From the NCBI GenBank assembly GCA_963803425.1, contig CAWDMA010000001.1, positions 1,860,001 through 1,924,000 of the forward strand: DNA of 64,000 bases, given 5' to 3'. The translations under genes and the position numbers were made by a program. Positions 27,002-36,164 of the stretch are shown in pieces (positions within the stretch are counted from its first letter, which is position 1; each line of letters opens with the position of its first letter). The notes beneath the pieces are model-generated. The model made no database searches. It had not been told where the DNA came from and saw only the letters and a program-made list of their open reading frames with translations. The stretch comes from DASPWW01 sp963803425. Its GTDB lineage: Bacteria; Actinomycetota; Thermoleophilia; Solirubrobacterales; 70-9.

Positions 27002-29561
27002 CTAGCGCACAACGAGGTTGACCAGCTTCCCGGGGACGACGATCTCCTTCACGACCTGCTTCCCGTCGATGTGCTCGCGGACGCGCTCGCTGTCCCGGGC
27101 GAGCTCGAGCAGATCGGCGTCGGGGGCGCCCGCTGCCGCCTCGATCCGGTCGCGGAGCTTGCCGTTCACCTGCACGACCAACATGAAGGTGTCGCGCTCG
27201 AGCAGCCTCTGGTCGGCCTCCGGCCACGGCTGCTCCCAGACGCGCTCCCCGGTGAGCAGCTCGTACGCCTCTGAGCTCAGATGGGGCGCGAACGGCAGCA
27301 GCAGCGACGCGGTGGTGGCGGCGGCGAACCGCAGTGCGGCCTCGCCGGCCGGGTTGCCGTACAGCGAGTCCTTCGCCCGGTAGGCGTCGTTGACGAGCTC
27401 CATCAGCGCCGCGATCGCGGTGTGGAAGTGGAAGCGGCGACCGATGTCGGCGGTCGCCTTGTCGATCGCCCAATGCGCCTTGCGGACGAGATCCCCCGCC
27501 GAAGAATCATCGCCCGCGAAATGCTCCCGTCCCCGCGGAATCCTCCGGATCAGATCCGGCAAGATGCTCCGCTTCGCGTCCGCTCTTGCCGGGTTGCGGG
27601 CGGACTGTGCGCTCTGATACCTCCTGCGCGAGCGCCCACACCCGGCGCAGGAACGAGTGCACGCCCTGCACGCCCTCGTCGGCCCAGTCGGCGTCCTTCT
27701 CCGCCGGGCCCATGAAGCAGATGTAGGTTCGGGCGGTGTCGGCGCCGTACCGCTCCACGTAGCTCTGCGGGCTGACCACGTTGCCCTTCGACTTCGACAT
27801 CTTGTCGCCGTCTCTGAGGATCATCCCCTGGGTGAACAGGTTCTCGAACGGCTCCTGCACGCCGAGGTAGCCCATGTCGGTGAGCGCCTTCGTGAAGAAG
27901 CGCGCGTACATCAGGTGCAGGATCGCGTGCTCGACCCCGCCGATGTACTGGTCCACCGGCATCCAGTGCTCCGCGGGCCCGCGGCCGAACGGCTCCGCGT
28001 CGTCGTGGGGATCGAGGTAGCGCAGGAAGTACCAGGACGAGTCGACGAAGGTGTCCATCGTGTCGGTCTCCCGGCGCGCCGGGCCGCCGCACCGCGGGCA
28101 CTCGGTCGCCACCCAGTCCTCGACCGCCGCCAGCGGGCTGCGCCCCTTCGGGGCGTACTCCTCGACGTCGGGGAGCACCACGGGGAGGTCCTCGTCGGGG
28201 ACGGGGACGATCCCGCACCCGTCGCAGTACACGACCGGGATCGGGCAACCCCAGTAGCGCTGCCGGGAGACGAGCCAGTCGCGCAGCCGGTAGTTGACGG
28301 CGTGCTTGCCCAGGCCGCGCCCCTCCAGCCACTCGGTGATCCCCCGGATCGCCTCCGGGGCGGGCAGACCCGTGAACTCGCCCGAGTTGATCAGCCGCTC
28401 GTCGTCGGAGTGCTCCACGTACGCGGCTTCCATCGCTCCGGCAGCGTCGGCCGACTCGACCACCCGGCGGATCTCGAGGTCGAACGCCCTTGCGAACTCG
28501 TAGTCGCGCTGGTCGTGCGCGGGGACCGCCATGATCGCCCCCGTCCCGTACTCCATCAGCACGTAGTCGGAGACGAACATCGGGATCTGCTCTCCGTTCA
28601 CCGGGTTGGTGACCGTGCGACCGAGCGGAACGCCGGTCTTGGCGCGGTCCTCGTCGCCGCGCTCCTCGATCCCGGCCCGCATCGATGCGTCGACGTACTC
28701 GCGCACGGGCTGCTCGGCGGCGGTGCCGGCGACCAGGCGTTCCAGCTCAGGGTGCTCGGGAGCAAGCACGAAGAAGGTCGCGCCGAACAGCGTGTCGGGC
28801 CGGGTCGTGAACACCGGGAAGTCGATCCCGAGCTCCTCGCACCGGAACACCGCCTCGGCGCCCTCGGAGCGGCCGATCCAGTTGCGCTGCATCGTGACGA
28901 CATGCTCCGGCCACGAGTCGAGCAGCGCGAAGTCGTCGAGCAGGCGCTGGGCGTAGTCGGTGATCCGAAAGAACCACTGCTCGAGCCGGCGCGTCTCCAC
29001 CACCGTTCCGCACCGCTCGCAGCGCCCGTCGACGACCTGCTCGTTGGCCAGCACGGTGGCGTCGTGCGGGCACCACACGACGGGTGCCTCGGTCCGGTAC
29101 GCGTGCCCGTGCTCGAGCAGCCGCAGGAAGATCCACTGCGTCCACCGGTAGTACTCCGGCGCGTGGGTGGAGATCTCGCGCGACCAGTCGACCGAGATCC
29201 CCCAGGAGCGGAACTGCCGGCGGAACGTGTCGATCGATGCCTGCGTGGAGTCGCGCGGGTGCTCGCCGGTGCGTATCGCGTGGTTCTCGGCGGGCAGCCC
29301 GAACGCGTCGTAGCCCATCGGATGGATCACGTTCATCCCGTTGCGGCGGCGGAAGTGAGCGAGCGCGTCGCCGATCGAGTACACCTTCAGGTGGCCGATG
29401 TGAGGCTCACCGGAGGGGTACGGGAGCATCTCGAGGACGTAGCTCTTCGGCTTCGAGTCGTCGAACGCGGGGTCGCCCGGGTTGGGCACCTCCCAGGTGC
29501 GCTCCTCCTCCCACACCCTCTGCCACTTGCGCTCGATCTCACGTGGCTCGTACGGGCTCAC
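27002..29561 (-). CDS. leuS: leucyl-tRNA synthetase LeuS (frame broken at a hairpin repeat)
   Basis: Charges tRNA-Leu. From the GTG at 29561 the protein shows LPYPSGEPHIGHL (HIGH motif, about residue 46), the inserted CP1 editing domain with TTRPDTLFGATF, the GTGAIMAVPAHDQRD editing site, and DKMSKSKGNVVS (KMSKS). The frame ends at 27507 after the repeat-derived SGREAEHLAGS. The anticodon-binding and C-terminal part continues one base away as DLVRKAHWAIDKATADIG to 27002. A 28- or 37-nt insertion would itself shift the frame by one, so either the repeat disrupts the gene or a compensating base is missing from the assembly; LeuS is essential, favouring the latter or a second copy. Confidence 0.93.
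27556..27592 (-). repeat. hairpin repeat copy D, inside leuS
   Basis: Perfect 9-bp arms CCGGCAAGA (27556-27564) and TCTTGCCGG (27584-27592) around the 19-nt core; minus strand core GCGGACGCGAAGCGGAGCA. Its left arm overlaps a second perfect palindrome, CCGGATC-A-GATCCGG, at 27545-27559. Confidence 0.9.
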
Positions 29562-29568
29562 GGGCCTG

Positions 29569-29574
29569 AGTTTA
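29569..29574 (-). promoter_or_regulatory. -10 element (TAAACT) of leuS
   Basis: TAAACT, 7 nt before the leuS GTG; leaderless spacing. There is no room for a T-box leader, so leuS is not controlled by that mechanism here. Confidence 0.5.
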
Positions 29575-29587
29575 GGCGCGCGCGGCG

Positions 29588-29593
29588 TATAGT
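29588..29593 (+). promoter_or_regulatory. -10 element (TATAGT) for the small gene at 29651
   Basis: TATAGT followed by a 57-nt stretch before the ATG that contains GAGGGGA as ribosome-binding site. It is back to back with the leuS promoter. Confidence 0.45.
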
Positions 29594-29650
29594 CAGCGGG
29601 CAGCCCCGCGGGGCACGAGATCGGCGAAAGCGATTCTAGAGGGGACTGAG

Positions 29651-29875
29651 ATGGCGCGACTGATCAGGCTCGACCGCAGCGGCCACACGACGCTCGCCGA
29701 GTGGGCTCCGGACGACGCCGCGGCACATGCGGAGGCGGTCGAGGCCTTCCGCCGCGAGCTCGACTCCGGGATGCTGGCCAGCGTCAGCCAGGCCGACGGC
29801 TCCGCCGAGGTGGTCCGGGAGCTGCCCCGGGAGGCGGAGCTGGTGATCCTGCGTCGCCCGATCGCGGGCGGATAG
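29651..29875 (+). CDS. small hypothetical protein (74 aa)
   Basis: MARLIRLDRSGHTTLAEWAP opens a 74-residue soluble protein with a central amphipathic helix (HAEAVEAFRRELDSG) and a beta-rich end (AELVILRRPIAGG). A clear ribosome-binding site (GAGGGGA) is placed 7 bases before the ATG. I do not recognise a family. The next gene follows after 19 bp in the same direction. Confidence 0.75.
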   Translation: MARLIRLDRSGHTTLAEWAPDDAAAHAEAVEAFRRELDSGMLASVSQADGSAEVVRELPREAELVILRRPIAGG

Positions 29876-29894
29876 CGGACCGAGGCACGCGCGG

Positions 29895-30569
29895 ATGGTG
29901 TCCGCCGGCGGCCTTGCCGAGGCCGCTGCGTTCTGGTGGCGGGAGCGGCCCTCGCAGCGGACGCTGCGCCGCGACGGCCGGCTGTGGACGCTGTGGACCG
30001 CGGCGATCGCGACGCCGTTCTTCGCCGCCGGCGGCCTGCTTCTGTGGCTGGAGCCGCTCACGTTCCCGGTCGCGCTCGGCAGCTTCGCCCACGGGTGGCT
30101 GATCCCGGAGCTGTACGCGCGTCGCGGCGCCGGGTCGGTGGTGCCGATCGGGAGCCCCGGGAGCGCACGAGCGCGGCCCGGCGCCGGCGAGCGGGCGGAG
30201 CGCACCGCACTGGGGCTGCTCGGCGACCTGGTCGGGCACGAGCAGCGCGCGCTGCTCCGCCGCACCGGGCTCGCGATCGAGCGGGGACGGCTCGGCGTGT
30301 GGCTGGTCGGCGAGCAGGGGGCGATCCTGGTCAGGACCGGCGGGCGCCGAGCCGACTGCTGGTGCGTGAGGATCGCCAACCCCGGAACCCTGCCCGCCGG
30401 CGACCGCGTCGCGCACCTTCTGCTGGCGCTGCGCGAGGACGAGCAGGGATTCGCGACGGTCGCCAACCTCGCCTTCTCGGGCGCGACGTGGCGGGTGCGC
30501 CGGCGGATGCCGAAGCGCTCGCGTCCGGCGCTCGACGAGGCGCGGGCGGCGGCCCGCAGCCTGAACTAG
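29895..30569 (+). CDS. hypothetical protein with two N-terminal membrane segments
   Basis: 224 residues. Two hydrophobic segments (about residues 33-52 and 56-72) precede a soluble domain of about 140 residues with ERTALGLLGDLVGHEQRALLRRTGL and a predicted alpha/beta pattern, and a basic C-terminus (RVRRRMPKRSRP). No catalytic motif or known family is recognised. It probably shares the transcript of the small gene upstream. Confidence 0.7.
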   Translation: MVSAGGLAEAAAFWWRERPSQRTLRRDGRLWTLWTAAIATPFFAAGGLLLWLEPLTFPVALGSFAHGWLIPELYARRGAGSVVPIGSPGSARARPGAGERAERTALGLLGDLVGHEQRALLRRTGLAIERGRLGVWLVGEQGAILVRTGGRRADCWCVRIANPGTLPAGDRVAHLLLALREDEQGFATVANLAFSGATWRVRRRMPKRSRPALDEARAAARSLN

Positions 30570-30597
30570 GCGCGGGCGCGCCGCTCGCGCCCACCGT

Positions 30598-31374
30598 CTA
30601 GACCACGCAGCGCCTGCTCGGCTTCGGCGGCTCGACCTGACGGCCGTGCCTGACCTTGAGCAGCTGCTCGCGGCCCTTCCCGCCGGAGGTCTTCAGGGTG
30701 AGCACGGTGCCGACGCCCGGGGCGTAGACCTTGTACTCCTGCACCTTCGGCTCCACCGGAACGAGCTCCTTGGTCAGCACCGCGTTCGTGAAGCGGCCGA
30801 ACTTGACCTGGACCTGCTCGTCGGCACTCAGCACGACGGCACGGTCCTCCGCCTGACCGGCGTAGTACTCCTGTCGGTAGGCCTGGCCCGGCTGCGGGTC
30901 GGCGGGCATGATCACTCCCGGCTGGGCGCCGTCCACGCCGGCCTCGAACGACCCTGCGCTGGTCTTGACCTTTCCCTTCCCGGAGCACTCGACCGTGTCC
31001 TCTCCCAGGTACCACACGTTCCCGGAGGAGTCCTGGGCGTACCAGTCGAGCGTGTCCTCGATCACCTTGCCCTTCGAGGTGACGCGGTCGTGGATCACGC
31101 GGGCGGTGACTCCGTTCGCGATCCGCTTGGTCTGGTTCGTGACGCCGAGGACCGTCCGCTCCTTCGTCCTTCCGTCGACCTCGTGGTACACATACCTGTC
31201 CCCGGGGACGAGCGGGAAGTACGGGTTGTCGATCTGCGTCGTGAACTCAGCCGGATCGAGGTTGACCGGCTCGCTGCCCTGCGGCAGCGCCGCCGCGCTG
31301 GCGTAGCCGGCGGCGACGGCGAATGTCACGCCGATCGCGCACAGGGCGGCTGTCGCGTGCTTCGGATTGAACAT
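30598..31374 (-). CDS. secreted hypothetical protein
   Basis: 258 residues with a signal peptide (FNPKHATAALCAIGVTFAVAAGYASAAA cut after about 29), followed by a beta-rich domain beginning DPAEFTTQIDNPYFPLVPGDRYVYHE; the stretch WYAQDSSGNVWYLGEDT marks its centre, and KTSAGSFEAGVDGAQPGVIMPADP follows. I do not assign a function, though the pattern of these paired motifs is common in secreted actinobacterial proteins of unknown role. Strong ribosome-binding site GAAGGAGAGG 5 bases before the ATG. Confidence 0.75.
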   Translation of the reverse strand: MFNPKHATAALCAIGVTFAVAAGYASAAALPQGSEPVNLDPAEFTTQIDNPYFPLVPGDRYVYHEVDGRTKERTVLGVTNQTKRIANGVTARVIHDRVTSKGKVIEDTLDWYAQDSSGNVWYLGEDTVECSGKGKVKTSAGSFEAGVDGAQPGVIMPADPQPGQAYRQEYYAGQAEDRAVVLSADEQVQVKFGRFTNAVLTKELVPVEPKVQEYKVYAPGVGTVLTLKTSGGKGREQLLKVRHGRQVEPPKPSRRCVV

Positions 31375-31394
31375 GCGTGCCTCTCCTTCGTCGC

Positions 31395-31411
31395 GGCGGG
31401 CGACGCCCGCC
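31395..31411 (-). other. 8-bp perfect hairpin in the leader of the secreted-protein gene
   Basis: GGCGGGCG-A-CGCCCGCC lies 21 bp upstream of the ATG at 31374 and just before its ribosome-binding site. As RNA it would be a strong stem next to the start region, possibly stabilising the transcript or affecting translation. The rest of the 31375-31501 gap holds no gene. Confidence 0.5.
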
Positions 31412-31501
31412 GAAATTGCCTTGTCCGCCGGGTGTCTATTCCCGCGCAATGAGAGGCCGGTTAGGCTGCGGTGAGGCGGAGATGAGGGCCGTCGCGCGGG
31501 A

Positions 31502-32185
31502 TCAGCCGGCCGCGCGCGCGACCTGCATCGCACGCGCCAGCCTCAACCCGAGCGTTCGGGTGTGCTCCCCGATCCGGATCTCGCACGGCCCGTCGAATGG
31601 CTGGCGCCCCACCATCTCCACCTCGGCGCCGATCCCGATCCCCTGCTCGGTCAGGTAGCGGAGCATCTCGGGGTCCGAGTCGGACACCCGGACGACCGTG
31701 CCGCGCTCGCCGGGCTCGAGACTGGCGAGGTTGTCGGTGTCGCGCTCGTCCATGCTCAGCTCGCGCGTGGGGATCGGGTCCCCATGCGGGTCGGCGGTGG
31801 GATCGCCGAGCTTCTCGGCGATGATCTCGATCAGCTCGTCGGATGCGGCGTGCTCGAGGGCCTCGGCGTACCGATGCACGTCCTCCCACGGGATCCCGAG
31901 CGAGGTGGTCAGGAAGAGCTCGAGCAGCCGGTGGCGGCGAATCACCCCGAGCGCGAGGCGCTCCCCCGCCCGGGTGAGGCGGACCCCCTGGTAGGGGACG
32001 TGGTCGACGAGCCCCGCGTCGTCGAGCCGCTTCACCATCGTCGACACCGACCCGGGCGAGAGCTCCAGCCGCGCGGCGAGGTCGGTCGTCGACGCTGGAG
32101 TCCGGTCCCGGTGCGTGAGCGAGTAGATCGCCTTCACGTAGTCCTCGGCGGCGGAGGACGGGGCTGCCGCTTCGGCCGTCGTCAT
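31502..32185 (-). CDS. DtxR/MntR-family metal-dependent regulator
   Basis: 227 residues: winged helix (STTDLAARLELSPGSVSTMVKRL at about residues 31-53), dimerisation and metal-binding region (IRRHRLLELFLTTSLGIPWEDVHRYAEALEHAASDELIE with the His/Glu ligands of the family), and a C-terminal FeoA/SH3-like domain (residues about 150-227). It faces a manganese/iron Nramp gene across an 82-bp gap with a repeated motif, so it most likely represses mntH when metal is plentiful. Whether Mn or Fe is the co-repressor cannot be told. Confidence 0.92.
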   Translation of the reverse strand: MTTAEAAAPSSAAEDYVKAIYSLTHRDRTPASTTDLAARLELSPGSVSTMVKRLDDAGLVDHVPYQGVRLTRAGERLALGVIRRHRLLELFLTTSLGIPWEDVHRYAEALEHAASDELIEIIAEKLGDPTADPHGDPIPTRELSMDERDTDNLASLEPGERGTVVRVSDSDPEMLRYLTEQGIGIGAEVEMVGRQPFDGPCEIRIGEHTRTLGLRLARAMQVARAAG

Positions 32186-32191
32186 GTGGCG

Positions 32192-32197
32192 AGGTTA
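32192..32197 (-). promoter_or_regulatory. -10 element (TAACCT) of the DtxR-type regulator gene
   Basis: TAACCT, 6 nt before the ATG at 32185; leaderless spacing. Confidence 0.5.
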
Positions 32198-32232
32198 CCG
32201 CCGGGACGCGACCGTTTGGGGATCCGCGAAAC

Positions 32233-32254
32233 CATGATTTCGTACCTGCATGAT
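32233..32254 (+). promoter_or_regulatory. putative metal-regulator operator (CATGAT direct repeat)
   Basis: CATGAT occurs at 32233-32238 and again at 32249-32254, 16 bp apart, in an AT-rich patch of otherwise GC-rich DNA. The second copy runs into the mntH -10 (TATAAC). A bound regulator would occlude the promoter. The repeat does not match the canonical IdeR box, so the assignment is by position. Confidence 0.5.
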
Positions 32255-32259
32255 ATAAC
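32254..32259 (+). promoter_or_regulatory. -10 element (TATAAC) of mntH
   Basis: TATAAC, 8 nt before the GTG at 32268; leaderless spacing. Confidence 0.6.
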
Positions 32260-32267
32260 TTTTGTCT

Positions 32268-33641
32268 GTGAGGACTTTACGGAAGCGGGGTGAGGCGGGG
32301 GGCAGCCCGCTGCGCACGGACCGCCCCGCGGCGGCGCACGCCGGCGCCGGCCAGGGTTCGGTGGCGCTGCCGGATGCCCCGGCGTTGGGCGCCGCGAGCG
32401 AGCTCAAGCACGTGCTGTCGCGGGGCAGGGTGCGTGGCGCACTGGCGATTCTCGGTCCCGCCTTCGTCGCCTCGGTGGCGTACGTCGACCCGGGAAACTT
32501 CGCGACCAACTTCGCCGCCGGCGCCGAGCACGGCTACGGGCTCGTATGGGTGATCGTGATGGCCAACCTGATGGCGATCCTGGTCCAGTACCTGAGCTCG
32601 AAGGCCGGGCTGGCCACCGGTCGGAGCCTCCCGGAGCTGTGTCGCGACGCGTTTCCGAAGCGGGCGAACGCCGTCCTGTGGCTGCAGGCAGAGGTGGTCG
32701 CGATGGCGACCGACCTGGCCGAGTTCGTCGGCGCCGCGCTCGGCCTGCACCTGGTTTTCGGGGTCCCGCTGTTCCCGGCGGGGCTGATCACCGCGGTCGT
32801 AGCGTTCGGGATTCTCGCGCTCGAGCAGCGCGGGTACCGCAGGTTCGAGCTTGCGATCATCGCGCTGCTCGGCCTCGTCGGCGCGGGCTTCCTGTACGTG
32901 TTCCTCGCCGCCGGGAACCAGGACGTAGCCGGGATCGCGGGCGGGCTGGTCCCGCACCTGAGCGGCGGCGACTCGCTCGGCCTCACGGTCGGGATCATCG
33001 GCGCGACCGTGATGCCGCACGTCATCTACCTGCACTCGGCGCTGCAGAAGGACCGGATCCGGCCGACGGACCCCGGCGAGCGCCGCACCCTGCTCCGGTA
33101 CAACCGCTGGGACGTCGCGATCGGCCTGGGGATCGCCGGCGCGGTGAACCTGTCGATGCTGTGCATCGCGGCGGCACTGTTCCACAAGCCGGGGCTGATG
33201 GGGGTGAGCGAGCTCGGCCCGATCCACGCCCATCTCGACACGCTCGTCGGCGGCGGCGCCGCGCTCGCGTTCGGAGTGGCGCTGATGGCGTCGGGCTTCT
33301 CCTCGTCGAGCGTGGGCACGTACGCCGGGCAGGTGGTGATGGCCGGGTTCATGAACTGGCGGATCCCGCTGATCCTGCGCCGGGGGCTGACGATGCTGCC
33401 CTCGCTGGTGATCCTCGCGCTCGCGGTGAACACGACCGACGCGCTGGTCTTCTCGCAGATCGTGCTCTCGTTCGGGATCCCGTTCGCGCTCGTCCCGCTG
33501 CTGCTGATCACGCGCCGCGCGGGCGTGATGAAGGAGATGGCGAACCGCCGCCTGACGACCGCCCTGATGCTGGCGATCACGGTCTTGATCAGCGCGCTGA
33601 ACGCCTACCTGCTGTACGACACGGTCGCCGGCCTGCTGTGA
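32268..33641 (+). CDS. mntH: Nramp-family divalent metal transporter MntH
   Basis: Proton-coupled Mn(II)/Fe(II) importer. 457 residues with about eleven membrane segments; VAYVDPGNFATN (residues about 67-78) is the TM1 DPGN metal site and GATVMPHVIYLHS the TM6 MPH site. Start chosen at GTG 32268, directly behind the -10; a TTG at 32262 is in frame. Divergent from the DtxR-type regulator. Confidence 0.96.
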   Translation: MRTLRKRGEAGGSPLRTDRPAAAHAGAGQGSVALPDAPALGAASELKHVLSRGRVRGALAILGPAFVASVAYVDPGNFATNFAAGAEHGYGLVWVIVMANLMAILVQYLSSKAGLATGRSLPELCRDAFPKRANAVLWLQAEVVAMATDLAEFVGAALGLHLVFGVPLFPAGLITAVVAFGILALEQRGYRRFELAIIALLGLVGAGFLYVFLAAGNQDVAGIAGGLVPHLSGGDSLGLTVGIIGATVMPHVIYLHSALQKDRIRPTDPGERRTLLRYNRWDVAIGLGIAGAVNLSMLCIAAALFHKPGLMGVSELGPIHAHLDTLVGGGAALAFGVALMASGFSSSSVGTYAGQVVMAGFMNWRIPLILRRGLTMLPSLVILALAVNTTDALVFSQIVLSFGIPFALVPLLLITRRAGVMKEMANRRLTTALMLAITVLISALNAYLLYDTVAGLL

Positions 33642-33669
33642 GCCTGCGCCCAGATCGGGCGGGCGCGCG

Positions 33670-34518
33670 TTACTTCTTCTTCTTCAGCAGCTTCAGGGAG
33701 CCGGGCTCGGTTGCGTGATCGCCGCCCGTCGGGGAGAAGGTGACGTCGAAGGCGACCTTCGCGGCCCCCTTCTTCTTCTTCAGCTTCTTCTTCGCCTTTC
33801 CGATCGCCTTGATCGCGAGCTCCGTGTCGCCCGCGCCGGAGACCTCGGTTGTGGCGGACTCCACCTTGCTCCCGGCGAGCTCCAGCGAGCCCGCGCCGGG
33901 CAGCGCCGCCGTCAACAGGGCGGTGCCCTTCTTCTTGTTGCGGGAGGTCTCGAAGCTGAACTCGTTGGAGGCCTTCCCGACGTTGATCGTCGCGGTGGCG
34001 GGAGCCGACGGCGTCGTCACGCCGGGGTTGATCGCGCGGAAGCTGAAGGTGTCGGCGCCGTTGAAGCTGTCGTCCGGCGTGTAGGTGAGCCGCCCGGTCG
34101 AGGCGTTCAGGCCCGAGATCGTGCCGTGCTGCGGCTGCGAGGCGAGCGAGAACGTGAGGCTTCCGCCGGTGCAGCCGAGGTTGAGCGCGACAGGGGTCGC
34201 GTAGCCGGTGGACGCGGAGGTCGCCTGGCAGGCGGGGTCGAGAGGCTGTTGACGGCGACGCTGGCGGGATTCTCAACCCCGGGGGCCCTCGACGAAGCCG
34301 GGGTCGATGTTCGCGGGCGGGTCGCCGGTCGGTGTGATGTCGGCACGCCCGATCGAGTCGCTCCCCTGGTTGGCCCAGTAGATCCGGCCCTGGAAGACGG
34401 CGATGTCGTTGGGGTTGTCGACGCCCTGGGCGGAGGACAGCCATGCGCCCTGGACGTTGGTCGGGTCGTTGATCGGCGCCCGGCCGATCGTGTCGTTGGT
34501 GACGTTGGTCCAGTACAC
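33670..34518 (-). pseudogene. remnant of a surface protein: YWTN-type propeller blades, cadherin-like domain, lysine tail (truncated, frameshifted)
   Basis: The 5' part (from 34518) has two propeller-type blades with YWTNVTNDTIGRAPI and GRIYWANQGSDSIGRADI. Frame changes near 34262 and 34230 lead into CQATSASTGYATPVALNLGC and LTYTPDDSFNGADTFSFRA, a cadherin-like Ig domain, then a beta domain and a tail with KKKLKKKK and LLKKKK. No signal peptide is present: the N-terminus would fall where tRNA-Ala lies. I call it a remnant; the frameshifts alone could be sequence errors, but the missing start is not explained that way. Confidence 0.7.
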
Positions 34519-34578
34519 CTGGGTACCCCGGCCCTCGTCACCACGATCGACGACTCCCGGAGACCGCAGTGGGAGGAA

Positions 34579-34651
<73 letters not shown>

Positions 34652-34671
34652 GTGCCGGTACTCGGACACTC

Positions 34672-34677
34672 AGTTTA
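34672..34677 (-). promoter_or_regulatory. -10 element (TAAACT) of tRNA-Ala
   Basis: TAAACT ends 20 bp upstream of the mature tRNA 5' end, leaving a short 5' leader for RNase P. Confidence 0.4.
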
Positions 34678-34740
34678 ACGCCGCTCGCGGGGCGTTCCGG
34701 GACGGCAACAGAGCAGCTGAATGCCGCTCCGACGACGGTC

Positions 34741-34989
34741 CTAGCCCGCGTACGGCCCCAGGCTGCGGCCCAGATCCGAGCGGGGATCGTCCGGCTCCGG
34801 CGACTTCGGCTTCGCGGTGGTGGCGCTGCCGGTGGGATCCTCGTACCGCGGCAGGTTCGTCCGCGCCGCGGTCCACCGCCCGTCCGCCTTGAACGGCAAC
34901 CACGAGCCGTCCGGGGCCTCGCGCTCGCGCTCGCGGCAGTACGCCTCCGCCGCGGCCCGCATCTCGAAGCCCGGTCGCTCGTCGTCCAT
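34741..34989 (-). CDS. small hypothetical protein (82 aa)
   Basis: Begins MDDERPGFEMRAAAEAYCRER and contains GSWLPFKADGRWTAARTNLP, followed by a proline- and charge-rich tail. It starts 36 bp after the DivIVA-like gene in the same direction and is probably the last gene of the nadD-rsfS transcript. No family recognised. Confidence 0.65.
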   Translation of the reverse strand: MDDERPGFEMRAAAEAYCREREREAPDGSWLPFKADGRWTAARTNLPRYEDPTGSATTAKPKSPEPDDPRSDLGRSLGPYAG

Positions 34990-35025
34990 CCGCGCGCCAA
35001 GCCTACGTCGCGGGCGGCTGCGGTG

Positions 35026-35796
35026 CTACTCGGACCGCGGCTCCGCGTCGACGTCGAGGACGACGCCGTCGACGCGGAGCGAGCGCACCCGGAACTCGAG
35101 GTCGCAGCGCTGCTCGAGCTCGCGCAGCAGCGCGACCGGCTCGTCGAGCCTGACGTCGAGCGTGGCACGGCCCTTCGAGAACCGCTTGATCGAGATCTCC
35201 GAGGTGGCGCCGATCGCGCCCGCGGCGTCCTCGAGCTCGACCAGCTGGGAGAAGTCCCTGAGCGGGCCGACGTCCACGCTGACCGTGCCCTCGAACACCC
35301 CGTCCGCCCTCCCGTTGGCGTTCGGCTCCGCCTGTGCAGGCGGCGGCGCGGCCCGCTCGATCGCCTCCGCCTCCACCCCGCTCCCGTCGAGCGCGTCGAG
35401 CAGCTTCCCCGCCGCGTCCGGGATCCTCGCGGCCTCCGACACCTTCTGGACCAGCTCGGCGGCGTCGCGCAGCGCCCGCATCCTGATCTGGGTCGCCTGG
35501 CCGCGGGCCTGCGCCCGCAGATCCTCGAGCTGGCGGGGGATCGTGAAAGAGCCGGTCTCCGACTCCACCGGCATCCGCAGGTCCGCGATCTCGTCGCGCA
35601 TCCGGCGAAGCTCGCGGTTGCGCGCCTCGATCGCCTCCGAGAGCCGCTCGGCGACCCCCTCCAGCTCCACAACCTTGCCCTGCCACTCTGCCCGAGCCCG
35701 CTCCGCGGCCGAGATCGCCTCGTCTCGCGCGGCGATCGCAGCGTCGACCTCGGCCGGTCGGTAACCCAGCAGGGACCGCCTGAAGCTCCTCCTCAT
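35026..35796 (-). CDS. DivIVA-like coiled-coil protein
   Basis: 256 residues. The start FRRSLLGYRPAEVDAAIAARDEAI matches the DivIVA N-terminal module (F-x-x-x-GY-x-x-x-EVD), followed by a coiled coil to about residue 85, a middle helix (LEDLRAQARGQATQIRMRALRDAAELV) and a C-terminal beta-rich domain with EGTVSVDVGPLRDFSQLVELED that is not part of classical DivIVA. Relatives recruit proteins to curved or polar membrane. Its ATG overlaps the rsfS stop by 4 bp. Confidence 0.85.
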   Translation of the reverse strand: MRRSFRRSLLGYRPAEVDAAIAARDEAISAAERARAEWQGKVVELEGVAERLSEAIEARNRELRRMRDEIADLRMPVESETGSFTIPRQLEDLRAQARGQATQIRMRALRDAAELVQKVSEAARIPDAAGKLLDALDGSGVEAEAIERAAPPPAQAEPNANGRADGVFEGTVSVDVGPLRDFSQLVELEDAAGAIGATSEISIKRFSKGRATLDVRLDEPVALLRELEQRCDLEFRVRSLRVDGVVLDVDAEPRSE

Positions 35797-36164
35797 CCAG
35801 CCCGCAGCGTAGGCGCCGGCCCGGACGCAACATCGATACGGGGCGCCTCGCCCCACAGGTTCTCCAGCCGGTAGTGGTCGCGCGCCTCGGGCAGGAACAC
35901 GTGCAGGACGCAGTCCAGGTAGTCCATCAGCACCCAGCTCGGCTCGCGCACGCCCTCGACGTGATCGGGAAGCCGCCCGTCCGCCTTCAGCGCCGCGTGC
36001 ACCTCGTCGTGAACCGCCTTCGCGAGGCGCTCGTTTCGCGCCGTGCAGATCACGAGGAAGTCCGTGTACGAGACGAGGCCCCGGACGTCGAGGACGGCGA
36101 TGTCCTCCGCCTGCTTCGCATCCGCGATCGCGGCCACGCGCCGTGCGAGCTGCTCGCCGCTCAC
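35793..36164 (-). CDS. rsfS: ribosomal silencing factor RsfS
   Basis: Binds L14 and blocks subunit joining under starvation. 123 residues; AEDIAVLDVRGLVSYTDFLV and GVREPSWVLMDYLDCVLHVF are the family core. The GTG at 36164 overlaps the nadD stop as GTGA, and the rsfS stop overlaps the DivIVA-like start as ATGA. nadD-rsfS is a widespread pair. Confidence 0.95.
   Translation of the reverse strand: MSGEQLARRVAAIADAKQAEDIAVLDVRGLVSYTDFLVICTARNERLAKAVHDEVHAALKADGRLPDHVEGVREPSWVLMDYLDCVLHVFLPEARDHYRLENLWGEAPRIDVASGPAPTLRAG

Noticed and set aside
27507..27562. Programmed ribosomal frameshift in leuS
   Set aside because: No slippery heptamer is evident in the overlap, and the coincidence with an inserted repeat or an assembly indel explains it more simply.
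29562..29650. T-box leader for leuS
   Set aside because: The leuS start is 7 nt from its -10, leaving no leader.
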